DNA of 64,000 nucleotides from Hygrophila difformis (GCA_030278955.1 JAOANR010000006.1:24559763-24623762), one strand, 5' to 3'. Shown: positions 1-11,611, numbered from the stretch's first letter. Notes: generated from the sequence alone by a model not told the origin. Numbers and translations are program-made.

Positions 1-3000
1 CTTCACTTGTCTGCTCTACTTCGAGTCCAAGAAAATGTTTGAGTTCTCCAAGCTCCTTCATATGAAATCTGATGGAGAGATTTTCCCTTGTCCTCTGGAT
101 CTCCTCGCCATGATCCCCCGTGATGATTAAGTCATCGACATATACTAATATTATAGCTAGCTTTCCTCGATCTTCTTTCACAAATAAACTCGAATCTGAA
201 GGAGCAACTGTAAAACCACTTTGTATCAAGAACTCACCGATCTTCCCGTACCAAGCTCTCGGAGCCTGCTTCAAGCCATATAGTGCCTTCTTCAACTTGT
301 AGACATACTCAGGGCGGGTCTTGCTCTCAAAGCCTCTTGGTTGCTCCATATAAATGCTCTTGTCAAGTTCTCCATGTAGGAAGGCATTCTTGACATCCAT
401 CTGCCATAGCTTCCAAGACTTGCTAGCCGCCAAAGCTAGTAGGACTCGAATTGTTGTGATCTTTGCCACCGGGCTAAATGTTTCTTCATAATCTAGCCCA
501 TATTGTTGTGAGAAACCTCGAGCAACAAGTCGAGCCTTATACCTTTCAATGGAGCCATCTGGTCGAGTTTTCACCTTGTAGACCCATTTACAAGATATTG
601 GCTTCACATCTTTTGGTTTGGGAACTAAGTCCCATGTTTGATTTTCTTCCAATGCTTTGATTTCCTCTTCCATGGCTTTCTGCCACTCTTGGCTCTGCGC
701 CGCTTCTTCATAACTACAAGGCTCAATAGGTGTAGATTCATCCACAAGGGCAGCATTGGCATACCTTGGATTAGGTTGCCTTAGCCTTGTCGACCTTCGC
801 AATTGTTGTACATGCTCGCCTTCTTCATTTTGGCTTGGAGAGAACTCATCGGATGTAGGTTGATGTACACCGGTCTTCCATGGACTCTTATCTTTGGTAG
901 GTTGTCTTTCTCGTTCTTTACTCATATCCGATGTATGCTTTTCACCTCCTTCTTTTTCTTCTGAATCCTCCTCTAAGTCATGGGATTCTGGGAGCTCGAT
1001 CTTTTCAGGTGTCCACCATGAAGAAGCTTCATCAAACACCACATTTCTAGAAGTATGACACTTTCCAGTAGTTGGATCACAACATCTCCATCCTTTTCTT
1101 GAGTCATCATAGCCGACAAAAATGCATCGAATGGCTTTCTTATCAAATTTGCTCCGTAGGTGATCTGGCACGAAGACGTAGCATACGCATCCAAATACCT
1201 TGAAATGACCGACGGTTGGTTTAATCCTCCATAGCTTCTCGTACGGAGAAACAAATCCCAGATTTGCTTGTGGAAGCCTGTTGATCACGTATGATGCTGT
1301 CCTCATACATTCAGCCCAAAATCTTCCTGGAACGTTTTTAGCATGGAGCATGCTTCGACATGTTTCTGCAAGGTGACGATTCTTGCGCTCCGCTACTCCA
1401 TTTTGTTGTGGAGTATTAGGGCAGGTGAGTTGCCGTCTGATCTTGTGCTTCTCAAGGTAGACATTGAACTCAGTCGACAAATATTCTCTTCCATTATCCG
1501 TGCGTAGGCACTGAATTTTCTCACTGAGTTCACTTTCTATCTTCTCCTTAAACTCTTTGAACTTCATAAAGGTCTCCGACTTCTCCTTCATAAAGTACAC
1601 CCACACATACCTTGAGTAGTCATCAATGAATGTCACCATATACTTCATGCCTCCAATTGATGCTTGTTTTACCGGGCCAAAAACATCTGAGTGTATGAGC
1701 TCCAATGGTGTCTTGGAACGATGCTCCGACTCTTTGAATGGCAATTGATGAGCTTTGCCAAATTGACATCCGGCACATACGGTATTTGTGATGATATCAA
1801 GTTGAGGGAGCCCCTTTACGATTTGTTTCTTCATCATCTCCTTCAACTTGTTGTAGCTCACATGCCCAAGACGTTCATGCCAGAGATCAACCGTCTCATT
1901 CTTACGAGTCTTGTCCACGTATGCTGTCTCTGCAGATAGCACATAGACTGACTCTATTTTTCTTCCTTGCATAATTGGATTGCCAACCACCTTCATTTTC
2001 TGGAACACAGTCACATCTTCGGGCCCAAAGAGCACATATTTCCCCTCTGCTGTCAACTGCGATACTGATAGTAAATTCTTCTTCAGGCCAGGGACAAGAT
2101 ACACCTTCTCGAGCTGGAGTTGGTGAGAGCCATCTTTTGGAATTGTTGTCTTTCCAATATGTGAAATAGGCAACCTTGAATTGTTGGCTGTCAACACGAC
2201 TCTCTTTCCTTTATATTCATCCATGTTGTGTAGCTTCTTCTCATCGTTGGTCATATGATTTGAGCACCCAGAATCGACGATCCAATTATCTTTGTAGTTT
2301 AACTTTGTCTTCATAGTGGCAGCAAAAGCTTGATCCTCCATGTCTTTCTCTATCTCGTCCTTGTCGATTCCAATAGAAAATCCAGCTTCGGCATCCCATT
2401 CTTCCTCACTGATGGATGCATCCAAAGTAACTTCTTTTGTTTCGTCTCTTGTGGTGGCCATGTTTCCTTGGAAGGTTCGCTTCCTTGGAAATCTACAGTC
2501 TCGAGCAAAGTGACCCTTCTTGCCACAATTGAAGCATTCACCATTTTTCTTTGTATTGTTCTCCTCATGTTGTTGATGGTGGTATCCTTTTCCTTGCCGA
2601 ACTCCCCCTGTGGTGTTACTTCTTGCATTTGAATGACCATTGCCTCCATGAGTGCACCTTTCTTTCGTCACATTTTGTGTCCGATTCATGGCTTTCTTCC
2701 TGTGAGTGAAGAGGGCCTCGTCTTCTCCTTTTATGGTGACTCCATTCATTTGCTTAGCTAATGCCTCTTGGTTAGCCAGCAAATTCTCCAACTCTATGAG
2801 TGATGGTTGAGTGGGCCATCCTCGCACGGCGGCTATAAATCCGTTATACTCGGGCCTTAGACCGTGGATGATAATTCTTTTCATCCTTGCCTCACTTATG
2901 TTCTCCTCAGGGGCGAGTTGAGATATCTCTCGGCAAATAGATTTCACCTTTGTGAAATATTGAGAGATTGTGAGGTTACCTTGTGAGATTCCCGCGAGCT

Positions 3001-3334
3001 CATTTTCCAAGAGCTGGAGGCGTGCTTCATTCTTCTTTGAAAATAACTTTTCCAAAGTCTCCCAGGCTGCCTTAGGTGTCTTCACATCCCGGATGTGCTC
3101 CAACAGGTCCTCCTCAATTGTAGTCTTCAATATGAACAGAGCTTTCCCCGCCTTGATTTTCCATTTTCTCAAGGCTTCAGCATTTTCTTGTGGTGGAGGA
3201 GTAGTATCGCTACCGGCGACGATCTCCCACAAATCTTGACCATAAAGGTAAGATTCTATGCAAGTCTGCCAATAACCATAGTTATGGCTATTGAGCTTCT
3301 TGATTCCACTGCTCGTGCTTGCAAGATCTGCCAT
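1..3334 (-). CDS. Copia gag-pol polyprotein, 3' end outside the window
   Basis: Reading from an ATG at 3334 I find no stop codon down to base 1, giving at least 1111 codons. In order: a gag domain at about residues 1-250; a CCHC zinc knuckle (CFNCGKKGHFARDC) near residue 267; a protease motif DSG near 354; the integrase zinc domain (WHERLGH ... CAGCQFGK) at about 485-525; the DDE integrase core from about 545; and an RT domain with YVDDL near 1064. The remaining RT and RNase H are off the window. The product is the self-processed polyprotein that builds the particle, copies RNA to DNA and integrates it. The start follows the primer-binding site by about 160 bases. An unbroken frame is unusual here, where every other element is damaged. 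Confidence 0.93.
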   Translation of the reverse strand, partial: MADLASTSSGIKKLNSHNYGYWQTCIESYLYGQDLWEIVAGSDTTPPPQENAEALRKWKIKAGKALFILKTTIEEDLLEHIRDVKTPKAAWETLEKLFSKKNEARLQLLENELAGISQGNLTISQYFTKVKSICREISQLAPEENISEARMKRIIIHGLRPEYNGFIAAVRGWPTQPSLIELENLLANQEALAKQMNGVTIKGEDEALFTHRKKAMNRTQNVTKERCTHGGNGHSNARSNTTGGVRQGKGYHHQQHEENNTKKNGECFNCGKKGHFARDCRFPRKRTFQGNMATTRDETKEVTLDASISEEEWDAEAGFSIGIDKDEIEKDMEDQAFAATMKTKLNYKDNWIVDSGCSNHMTNDEKKLHNMDEYKGKRVVLTANNSRLPISHIGKTTIPKDGSHQLQLEKVYLVPGLKKNLLSVSQLTAEGKYVLFGPEDVTVFQKMKVVGNPIMQGRKIESVYVLSAETAYVDKTRKNETVDLWHERLGHVSYNKLKEMMKKQIVKGLPQLDIITNTVCAGCQFGKAHQLPFKESEHRSKTPLELIHSDVFGPVKQASIGGMKYMVTFIDDYSRYVWVYFMKEKSETFMKFKEFKEKIESELSEKIQCLRTDNGREYLSTEFNVYLEKHKIRRQLTCPNTPQQNGVAERKNRHLAETCRSMLHAKNVPGRFWAECMRTASYVINRLPQANLGFVSPYEKLWRIKPTVGHFKVFGCVCYVFVPDHLRSKFDKKAIRCIFVGYDDSRKGWRCCDPTTGKCHTSRNVVFDEASSWWTPEKIELPESHDLEEDSEEKEGGEKHTSDMSKERERQPTKDKSPWKTGVHQPTSDEFSPSQNEEGEHVQQLRRSTRLRQPNPRYANAALVDESTPIEPCSYEEAAQSQEWQKAMEEEIKALEENQTWDLVPKPKDVKPISCKWVYKVKTRPDGSIERYKARLVARGFSQQYGLDYEETFSPVAKITTIRVLLALAASKSWKLWQMDVKNAFLHGELDKSIYMEQPRGFESKTRPEYVYKLKKALYGLKQAPRAWYGKIGEFLIQSGFTVAPSDSSLFVKEDRGKLAIILVYVDDLIITGDHGEEIQRTRENLSIRFHMKELGELKHFLGLEVEQTSE

Positions 3335-3493
3335 CTTAAACGACGTCCAACGTCACGTAGGCTTGGTCCCAGACCACTCAACTTTCACAGTTCCAAACTG
3401 TGCTCCGGCAGAGTCTCCCCTTGCTGTTGACGAGTCGATGTAAGTGTCCAACACTTACAAAAGCTTTCCTCCACTAGAGGTTCGGAACCTGGT

Positions 3494-3505
3494 GCTCTGA
3501 TACCA
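3494..3505 (-). other. Copia primer-binding site (initiator tRNA-Met type)
   Basis: On the minus strand this reads TGGTATCAGAGC, the standard sequence complementary to the 3' end of plant initiator tRNA-Met, lying two bases inside the LTR edge. It is the first of three copies of this 12-mer: the segment 3494-3522 is repeated at 3523-3551 and a third partial copy lies at 3552-3563. Confidence 0.88.
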
Positions 3506-3507
3506 GT

Positions 3508-4160
3508 TGTTGGGAAAAATAAGCTCTGATACCAGTTGTTGGGAAAAATAAGCTCTGATACCAACACAAACACACACACTATAGAGGACCTATGACAATT
3601 CACTCACACAACACCAACGCTTTAATGTTGGTTAGCCTTTGACTAAAATTCTTAGTGCACAAGGATACTTAGGCGGCAGGGCCGACCATATATCATTAGG
3701 CGGTATAACCGACCATATATTAGTTAGGCGGCAGGGCCGACCATATAACTAATGCAAGTGCACCAAGAACTTAACAAACCAAGGCTTAACCGAGAGACTT
3801 AAATAAAAAGAACACTTTTATAAATACACAACACAATTATAACACTCTTCACTTCTTTAACACTCACCACTCAACACTCACTACTCAACACTTCACAATA
3901 CTACTCAACTCACTTTCTTCACTCAACTCACCACTACACCTCAACTCATCACACACATCTTCTACTTCATATTGCAAATGAAGAGCCTCACCCCTATTTA
4001 TAGAGTGGGCAAGAGTTCTAGAGTATTCTAAAAATATTCTTAAATAATACTAATCTAGATTATTCTAAATAATTCTACACACCCCAATTTCTCTAATATT
4101 CTAGAATATTCTTTTAGTCTCACTAATACACTTCTTTTAATTTTGCATTGATCTCTAACA
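3508..4160 (-). repeat. Copia 5' LTR, 653 bp
   Basis: On the minus strand it starts TGTTAGAG and ends CCCAACA, so it has the TG...CA ends of an LTR. The outer edge adjoins GH127 exon 2 exactly, and the inner edge adjoins the primer-binding site. It contains a TATA box on the minus strand (3996-4002) and low-complexity CAACTCACT-type repeats around 3840-3950. The inner end contains a 29-bp tandem duplication that includes extra copies of the primer-binding motif, so the true inner boundary could be 3508 or 3537. Confidence 0.88.
3996..4002 (-). promoter_or_regulatory. TATA box of the Copia LTR
   Basis: On the minus strand the context reads CTCTATAAATAGGGG, a strong plant TATA box, followed by gag in the same direction. 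It is the likely promoter of the full-length retrotransposon RNA. Confidence 0.6.
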
Positions 4161-4908
4161 CGATCAAAGAACGTCGCAGGAAAAGCAGAAAGGTATCCGG
4201 ACCCAATTTTCTCTTGGCACGCGGACAGTGCAGATACTAGAGCCGTCATTTTGCTCTTTAGTGTGTCGTTATGAGTGCTCGCCCACATCTGTGCCGTGGC
4301 ACTCAAATAGTGCCCTTCAATGAGTTAAATTCAAAGGTGAGACACAAAGATGAATGAAACAAGAAAGTGATAAATGAAAGTAGAAACCAACCAACAAAGT
4401 GGCCGCGGAGCTCCTGATCTGGAGCCTCCCATCCGCCATAAGGCTGGCCGGGCGTCTCCAAACCAGCAGTCTTCCTGAAACTCCACACCAGTCTATCCAC
4501 ATCCAACAACAACAAGTACTCCAAATTCGTCTGCTGCGCCTGTCCATGCTTCGATTCAGCATCCAACCTCACGTCGTGCAGAGAAACTTCATTCAGCAGA
4601 TTCTCGACACCTTTAACTCCAGCAGCATTCTTCATCTGCCGATACATCATCGTCCAGGTATGCTCATCCTCCTCCTTCAGCATCTTCCTAGGAAACAAAT
4701 GAGACCAGGCGGAATCATCTGTGTGAGCCAAATGGAATTGAGAGAACACTTCATCCTGCCATGTCTTGTTATGAGACGTCAGCAGTTCGTATCGAAAAGT
4801 ATGCGACGACAGCTGGGTCGGTTTGTCGGTACACTCCTTAATAGGAAGGGCGATTCCATAGAAGCTACACAACACTATCAATACTTGGAGAAACAATGAA
4901 GGATTCAT
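4161..4908 (-). pseudogene. GH127/DUF1680 glycoside hydrolase, 5' fragment cut by a Copia insertion
   Basis: This is a paralogue of the intact gene at 6231-10177. Exon 1 is 4392-4908 (ATG at 4908, 517 nt) and exon 2 starts at 4314 after a 77-bp intron (4315-4391), with splice sites in the same places and phases as the intact copy. Exon 1 encodes a hydrophobic N-terminus (signal peptide-like), the motif EEDEHTWTMMYRQMKNAAG and, at its end, RGHFVG. Exon 2 encodes HYLSATAQMWASTHND and runs to FFDR, where the Arg codon is split by the Copia LTR. Translation would pass into the LTR and stop at 4055. All zinc-site and catalytic residues are encoded downstream of the insertion, so a truncated product could not be active. 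The 3' half, if it survives, lies beyond the left edge. Confidence 0.93.
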
Positions 4909-5022
4909 TTCTCAAACTGTGAAATGAATTCCCAGAAAAACAAAGCAAGGGGAACCAGAAAGAATAAAAGGGAGTAGAATGGCTTAAGTTTGCTGCAGAG
5001 GTTTGGATGTGTGTAATGCAAA

Positions 5023-5029
5023 TTATATA
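5023..5029 (-). promoter_or_regulatory. TATA box of the broken GH127 copy
   Basis: On the minus strand TATATAA lies about 115 bp upstream of the ATG at 4908. The intact copy has TATATAATA in an equivalent place (10312-10320), which supports both. Confidence 0.55.
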
Positions 5030-5126
5030 GCAGAAGAAAATCCCAATTATTATTACAGTTCCATAGAATCAAGCTTAGGACAACAAAAATCCAGTCAAAA
5101 AATGTCACTCTATGCTGTGTAACCAA

Positions 5127-6230
5127 ATAATGGTTTTACCATAAAAAGTTTAATAATTTAATTAATTATTTTATCGCACCAAACTTATTTGGCAAAAATA
5201 ATAAATTATCTTGACCGAAAAAATTATCTTTCATAAAGGAAAATAACTACCTTTAAAGAAAACTAAGGCAGTAGCATCAAATTGTTTGCTTAGTTCAGAA
5301 AAAGTTGTTACCATATGTACATAACAAATTTTATCCTATATTAATTTTGAATTATGATTTAATCATGACAAGGAATATTACTTTTATACGTATTATAATT
5401 TTGAATAATCTAGAATAAAATTATAATTTATTTATTTATTTTAATTATATTAAGTACATATTTTACAATCCCATAATACACATGATCACATGAACAAGAA
5501 ATTTCAGGTTAGATTTTATAACGCATATAAGAGATTAATAGCTTACATTGTGATGTTTAAAACACAAGGAATTTAGTTTCTTATGAATTCATATACGTGA
5601 TATAATAAACTACCTCTTTTTTGTTTTTTTTTTACCGGTTATAGTTTTATTTTTTGTTTTGAATTATTTTGATATATCGGTTACATTGGTAATAACTTAA
5701 TATTAATATAACACCTAAAAAACATAGATCCTGCCCTCTATTTCATTAACTTTTTCCACCTTCTCGTCAACTTATGTTAATCTTTTTTAGGATTAATATA
5801 ATCCTCTCAACTTATATAATAACTTTGTATAATTAAATATTAATGCATTTATGAAATAATATTAAAAGAGTAGTTTGATTGGACACTAGATTTGGTTAAA
5901 CTATGTACTTATTAGCCTATAGGTGTAACTTAGTATTACGTATTTATCAATATCTCATCTATGTGTTTGTAGTTTGTACTAACCCGATAAGAGTCAAAAA
6001 CCCCCAAAAAAAAAAAAAAAATTGAAATAAATAATAACGATTGTGAGGAAGAGAAGCCAAAATATTAAGAATTGTAATAATGACAAAGCATGTAATAAAT
6101 ATACAAATACTACAATTTAATGAGTATAAATTCATGTTCTTCTTTATATGGTGACTTACAAATAAATAAATATAGATATAAATATTTAAACTCTGTGAAC
6201 ATGTTTCGGTTATTGCATCCTTCCCTACAC
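5127..6230. other. AT-rich spacer between the two GH127 copies
   Basis: No gene is visible. The right end (about 6050-6230) should hold the 3' untranslated region and polyadenylation site of the intact gene; A-rich tracts such as the A18 run near 6005 and several AATAAA-like words lie there. The rest is unremarkable AT-rich sequence. Confidence 0.5.
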
Positions 6231-9200
6231 TTATGCCCCAAATTTGAAGTAGACAGTGTATGTTTCATCTCTGATGCTGAGTAATGGTGCCAGGAGAAAG
6301 TTCATGTGTACCCCTTTTGCTACGAAGCTTATTGGATGATACTCAGTGGCTCCTTCCCTCATCGTGAAGCTCGATCCCTTGTTGAATCTTTCATCAGCTG
6401 ATCCGCCGTGGCACCGGAGTACAACGTTCGCATCAGCATTGTAAACGTAGCATCCTTTTTTGTCCTCAGACTCGAATGATACGGATGTGTTTTTCCCATC
6501 CAGGCCGGGAGCCATCCGGAACTTAGCTGCTGAGGAGCCTGATGATAGTCCGAGGCCTTTGTCCTCTCCATATTGTGTCAGTACTGCACCTGGAAATTTG
6601 AATGGTTCGAGCATGACTGATTTGCCAATAGCGTCGCCTGGCCATGAGTAGTTGCCTTGTGCTGATTCATCATCCAGGATGAGTCTGAAAGTTGAGGCCA
6701 GGGCGGCGTTGGTGCCTGGTTGGGGAAAGGGGCCCATTTTCAAGGAGGCGTTGGAGACTGTGAGGGCGTATGCTGATTGGTCGGATTCTTGGGATAGGGA
6801 GATCAAGTAGGAGTTGAAATTGGTGGGGACTGGAGTGATCCAATCTGAGAATGGTGTGGATGGCTTAGCATCGATTTCCCAGTCGCCATCTGAAAGGCCG
6901 GCGAGAAGGTAGGGACCATAGAGGATTGCCTGGATTGAAGCATATTCTGGTCTGTCATCTGCATCAAAATTAAGACAGTTCGAAGCCAATGACAAACTGG
7001 AAACAAACCAGTATAGAGAGAAGCAGAAATGGCAAGAAACAGGTGTACCTTTGATCGCCTCAGTTCTGAGAGTTATAGGCAGTTCAAAGGTGATTTTATC
7101 ACCAGGATGCCAAGATCTAGTAACTGACAGAAAATTGCCTGGATCAAGAAATCGAATTCCTCCCCATGGTCAGTAATTGTTATCTGAATGTAAGAATTGG
7201 ATCTCTCAATGATGAATATTATAATTTCACCTGGATTTACAAGGGGCAAGTTCTGGCCATTCAGTGATGCCTTTGCCCCGTCTGAATTTGTCCACAGAGG
7301 TATTCTGAAATTCAATGCAGCTTGATCTCCACTGGCAGCTTGCTGAAAATCAACGAAAATGAAACCAAACCATCCCTTAAATTCATATTGAAGAGAAAGA
7401 CGGGGCAATGTATATATTTTCATCCAAGTCCATGAAACTAAGGCGTCGTTCAGTTGATCATTAAGCCTGTTAAAAGCGTACAAATACGTATCCAAGTTCT
7501 CAAGAGCAAGAAACTTCGACTGAGGATTCCACAGTAAAGCGCACACTGCAATGTGTGCGACGTACCTCATTTGAAGCGAACTTGAATGTGACTCGCAGGT
7601 GTGGATCAAATGAAGCAACTTGCTCCACTTGTTGATTCAGAGTAATCTTTCCAGATCTCCAATTAAGAGAGCTGCTTATGTATTGAATAATGTAAAGAGA
7701 AGGAACCTTCCCAGCCTCTTCAAAGTATATTGAGTCTCCCAATTTTGAAAATGATTCGATTCCTACATCCAGAATATAGAGAGATTAAAGTTGGTTTAGT
7801 GTCAATGATAGAAGAGCTGTGGTTTGAAAGATTTCTGCTTCATTGTACCTGTTCCATAACAGCACCAGAAAGAATCGTACTGCGTTCCCCATCCATGGTA
7901 GCTTATGGCCTTAGAGACGCCACGGCCTAGTGGGAGCATGTAGATCATTACGCCAGGGTCCCTTCCTCTTTGGATGCTCAACACACCATTAGTTAGAGCA
8001 CGCTCGTAATAATCTGCATACGCCATTTCCTTGGTCCATCTGAACAGGTGCCGGGAAACCTACAATTTATTGCATCATCCCAGAGTGTGTTAAACAGTAC
8101 AAGTTCCTCAAACTCGCATCAGACTTTCGCTCAATTGTTGAAAGAAAAGAAAAGGTCAAAGAAAGCACCTTTAGCATGTTATAAGTTGTACATGATTCTT
8201 CATTCTCAGTCTGTAAAGTATTTGCTAATCGCTTTGGATCCGACCTATTTAATGAGAGCATGAGGAAACAACGCATGATTCAATCGTCACTGAAAAAGAT
8301 TAAAAGCCAACACATAAATATGATAGTATTGGAATTTTGGCGTACCAGAACTCGCTAACTGATGTTCCCCCTGTGGCATAGGCATGTGACGAGTTAACAA
8401 TGTCCATGAAGAATGTTCCTATGTCCTGACAACCGAAATTAGGCGTGAAAAACATCAATTTCCTATTAAAACATACTACAAGAAATTACTATAACAAGAA
8501 CGACCAGCTTGATGATCAATGTAAGTTTCGCTTCTGTCAAATTTTCCTCATTCAAGTTTAGAGTATTCTTAACATTTTGTAGAAAAACTGATTAATTTGA
8601 TTTAACTTCTACCCTGTTATTACTCAGCCATAATGGATTCGAAAAGCAAAGGTGAGGCATACCTTGTAAAGTGGATCACCGGTAACTTCATACCGCATTT
8701 GTGCTCCAACAACCACAGGGACATGTGTATTTGTATGAAAGTCGGATAAGTCATCAGCCTGCAAGTGAGAAAATGCATTCAGCAAACCAACAACACACAT
8801 TCACGGACATTAATAGCAAAACAAAGTAGGCATAGAATAAGTAGGAATTCCTTGGAATACCTTAACAGCTAGCAGTCCTAGAAAGCACGGCTTATCAAAA
8901 AGATGAGCTAAATTCAAGTGTTTTTGGTCGCCCTGCACAGAACAACACCATCTAATATCATTTAAAACTTAAAACAGAAACATGGACAAATCTGCCACAC
9001 ACATTTCATATCCCTCACCGTTATGCTGTACAATCTGTAGAGGACATCGTTCATGCCTCCGGTTTCTTCATTCAATGATCTCCAATGCCGTGTCAGTGTG
9101 TATTTGGATATCACATTCTGCACACGGTTATTGAAGTAATCGACCATCCACACCACCATCTTCAGAGCCTGATCATTACCAGCAAAAGTATACTGATCCA

Positions 9201-10177
9201 AAAGACCTGCCAATATCTACACACATCCAACATTACAAAACTAACCAATACATAAACCAACAAAAGAAATCTACCTCAAACATGAAACGGAACTGCCTGC
9301 ATAGTGCATACTTATAATATACCTTGTGAATGGTGTAGTACGGTGCCCAAACAGGTTTTATAGCTTCAAAGCGATCAAACAACTCCGAGGGAAAAGCAGA
9401 AAGGTATCCCGACCCAATTTTCTCTTGGCATTCCGACAGAGCAGAGACAACAGCGCTCATTTTCTTCTTTAGCGTATCGTTATGAGTACTCGCCCACATT
9501 TTTGCCGCGGCGCTCATGTAGTGCCCTTCAATGAGTCAAACACCGATGATAATTCATATCGAATTCGAATGAAAATGAGGCATTAAACAGAGGATGCAAA
9601 AGCATAAGGCACAAACATTAACCAAACAAGAAAAGCGATAATGGAGATGAAACCAACCAACGAAGTGGCCACGAAGCTCGACATCTGGACCCTCCCACCC
9701 GCCGTGAGGCTGACCGGGCGTCTCCAAACCGGCGTTCTTCCTGAAACTCCACACCAATCTATCCACATCCAACAGTAACAAGTACTCTAAATTCGTCTGC
9801 TGCGCCTGTCCGTGCTTCGACTCAGGATCCAACCGGACATCGTGGAGGGAAACTTCACTCAACAGATTCCCCACCCCTTTAAATTTGAATCCGGCGGAAT
9901 TCTTCATCTGCCTATACATCATCGTCCAGGTATGCTCGTCCTCCTCCCTCAGTATCCTCCTCGGGAACAAATGTGACCAGGCGGAATCATCTGTGGGAGT
10001 CAAATGGTAATGGGAGAACATCTCATCCTGCCATGTCTTGTTATGCGACGCCAGCAATTCATATCGAAAGGTATGCGAGGACAGCTGGGTGGGTATGTTG
10101 GTACACTCCTTACAAAAGGCGTGTCCGTAGAAGCTACACAACACTATCAGAACTTTGAATAAAGATGAAGGATTCAT
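6231..10177 (-). CDS. Intact GH127/DUF1680 glycoside hydrolase (beta-L-arabinofuranosidase-like), 12 exons
   Basis: Exons by GT-AG sites and frame: 9658-10177, 9323-9525, 9019-9216, 8861-8932, 8663-8758, 8346-8425, 8169-8244, 7849-8059, 7566-7762, 7231-7342, 7049-7138 and 6231-6958. They join to 2583 nt (860 aa) with no frame break. This is about the length of plant DUF1680 proteins. The N-terminus (MNPSSLFKVLIVLCSFYG) looks like a signal peptide, so the enzyme probably acts in the cell wall or secretory pathway. GH127 enzymes remove beta-L-arabinofuranose using a zinc-bound cysteine nucleophile. The matching residues are visible: Glu406 and Cys408 in ENEESCTTYNMLK, and Cys481-Cys482 in FWCCYGTG. 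Other family motifs are RGHFVGHY, NEETGGMNDVLYRLY and YGPYLLAG. The plant substrate is not certain. It lies upstream of, and in the same direction as, its broken tandem copy. Confidence 0.95.
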
Positions 10178-10311
10178 TCCTCAAAAGAGAGTTCTGAAGT
10201 GAATCCCAACCTAAAAACAGAGTACTGGAAACCAAAAAAGAAAAAATCAATGAAAGAAGGAAGCTAAACGCCTAAATTTGCTCCAGAGCTTTCAATGTCG
10301 GTAATGCATAG

Positions 10312-10320
10312 TATTATATA
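10312..10320 (-). promoter_or_regulatory. TATA box of the intact GH127 gene
   Basis: The minus strand reads TATATAATA, about 135 bp upstream of the ATG at 10177. The position matches the TATA box of the broken tandem copy. Confidence 0.6.
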
Positions 10321-11154
10321 GAGAGAGCCAATCAAACCAAACCCCACTTATTTATTACAGTCCCAATCAATCAAGGATAAGAGAATCCCATCAGAAATTG
10401 CCATTCGGTACTCTCGTGAAAGCAAAGAAAGGATTTTTATTTTTGCTTTTCATTCTTGCGGAGCAATATTTTCCACCCAATTAAAGTGAAAACGTTCGGA
10501 ATGCCCGGAAACAAGATCGCCTAACATAGAATGCCCGGCAAAATCCGAGGCTGAGCGACAGCAGAATCTCCCTTCCGTCAAGAAAATCGATTTCAGAGAA
10601 AAATAGAGATGGAGTGAATGCATAAGCATGAAAGGGAGTGATGAAGGTAGTATGGCTAAGGGAGGATCACGGATGGGATATGATTTACCATCACGGGAAG
10701 GTAGCACGATTTTCCGCCATGGCTGGATTTTTGTTTTTTTACTGTAAATGTGACTTCACAACGAATTTTCGAAACTTGTTTCTGTCTGGCCGAGGTAAGA
10801 GAATGGGGGGTTGAAGATTATTTTTCAAAGAGCTTGGATTTGAACACCGGATAAATCTGTAGCGTACATTGTGTCGAAGCTGTATCATCAACGGTGGTGA
10901 TTGATCTAGGGTTGGATGGTCAGGAGCTGCTCTACCTTTTTGCCCACCTTTTTTTATTTCTCAAGGCAACTTTTCTTATTGATCATTGTGTGACTAATCT
11001 GCCACTAATTCATGGAGTACAGTCATAAATTCTAATAGTAGCAACATTTTATATTGCGTTACTTTTTTAATTATAATTATTTTTTAAAAAAACGTGAATC
11101 TAAAATTCTAAATATTAATTTCACCTTTAAACATGAATTAATATCATAAAAATA
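10321..11154. other. Upstream region of the GH127 gene
   Basis: This should hold the GH127 promoter. It is less AT-rich at 10440-10930 than the DNA beyond it. I see no convincing gene; the 85-codon minus frame at 10450-10707 starts at GTG and has no recognisable features. Confidence 0.4.
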
Positions 11155-11403
11155 TACTCCCTCGGTTTTTTTTTAGCTACTGTTGACTTATGGGTACTGT
11201 TCACTTATATATTTTGACTTAAAGTTTTCTCATGATTATACAAGTTCAAATATGGCCAAGTGTGATCTTGTTAGATTCGTCTCGTCTTGTAGATTTTAAA
11301 TATCGAACTTTTAGAATTTTTATATGTACCGAATTTGAATTATTAATGGTTTAAAATGTGTATTGGATTACGTGCTGAGTGGGTCCGTAGCTATCTTTAA
11401 AAA
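11155..11403. mobile_element. Stowaway-like MITE, degenerate at its right end
   Basis: It begins TACTCCCTCGG and contains the core shared by the family in reverse orientation (ATCTTGTTAGATTCGTCT), but the outer right terminal repeat is missing or mutated. The right limit is approximate. Confidence 0.5.
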
Positions 11404-11611
11404 ATGTATATACAAATTTTTTTTTAAAAGAAGAAAAGAAAAAAGAAAAAGTGACATTATTTTGGTATAAAATCTATGACCATAGGAATAGAAGTTTATC
11501 CATCATTAGTCATTACTCTTCATTCATAATATTAGAATCAATTAAATTTAATTTAAATCATTAAAATATAGTATTACATTTATAATATAACTATCTTAAT
11601 ATCTTCATATA

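Larger units (their letters stand above)
1..4160 (-). mobile_element. Ty1/Copia LTR retrotransposon, 5' part, running off the left edge
   Basis: On the minus strand the order is LTR (3508-4160), primer-binding site, gag, protease, integrase and reverse transcriptase, which is the Copia order (integrase before RT). The element has inserted into exon 2 of a GH127 gene, whose coding sequence stops exactly at 4160/4161. The rest of RT, RNase H, the 3' LTR and the second target-site copy lie to the left of the window, so the target duplication cannot be checked. The coding frame is undamaged for its whole visible length, which points to a young insertion. I do not assign a Copia lineage. Confidence 0.93.

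Noticed and set aside
973..3603. Short frames on both strands across the Copia element
   Set aside because: All are shadows of the single minus-strand polyprotein, which is open from 3334 to base 1.
3538..4160. Copia LTR inner boundary at 3537 instead of 3508
   Set aside because: Both are possible because of the 29-bp duplication; 3508 is preferred because it keeps the usual two-base gap to the innermost primer-binding site.
10450..10707. 85-codon minus frame upstream of the GH127 gene
   Set aside because: It starts at GTG with no recognisable domain, and an ATG just upstream (10721) stops after a few codons.
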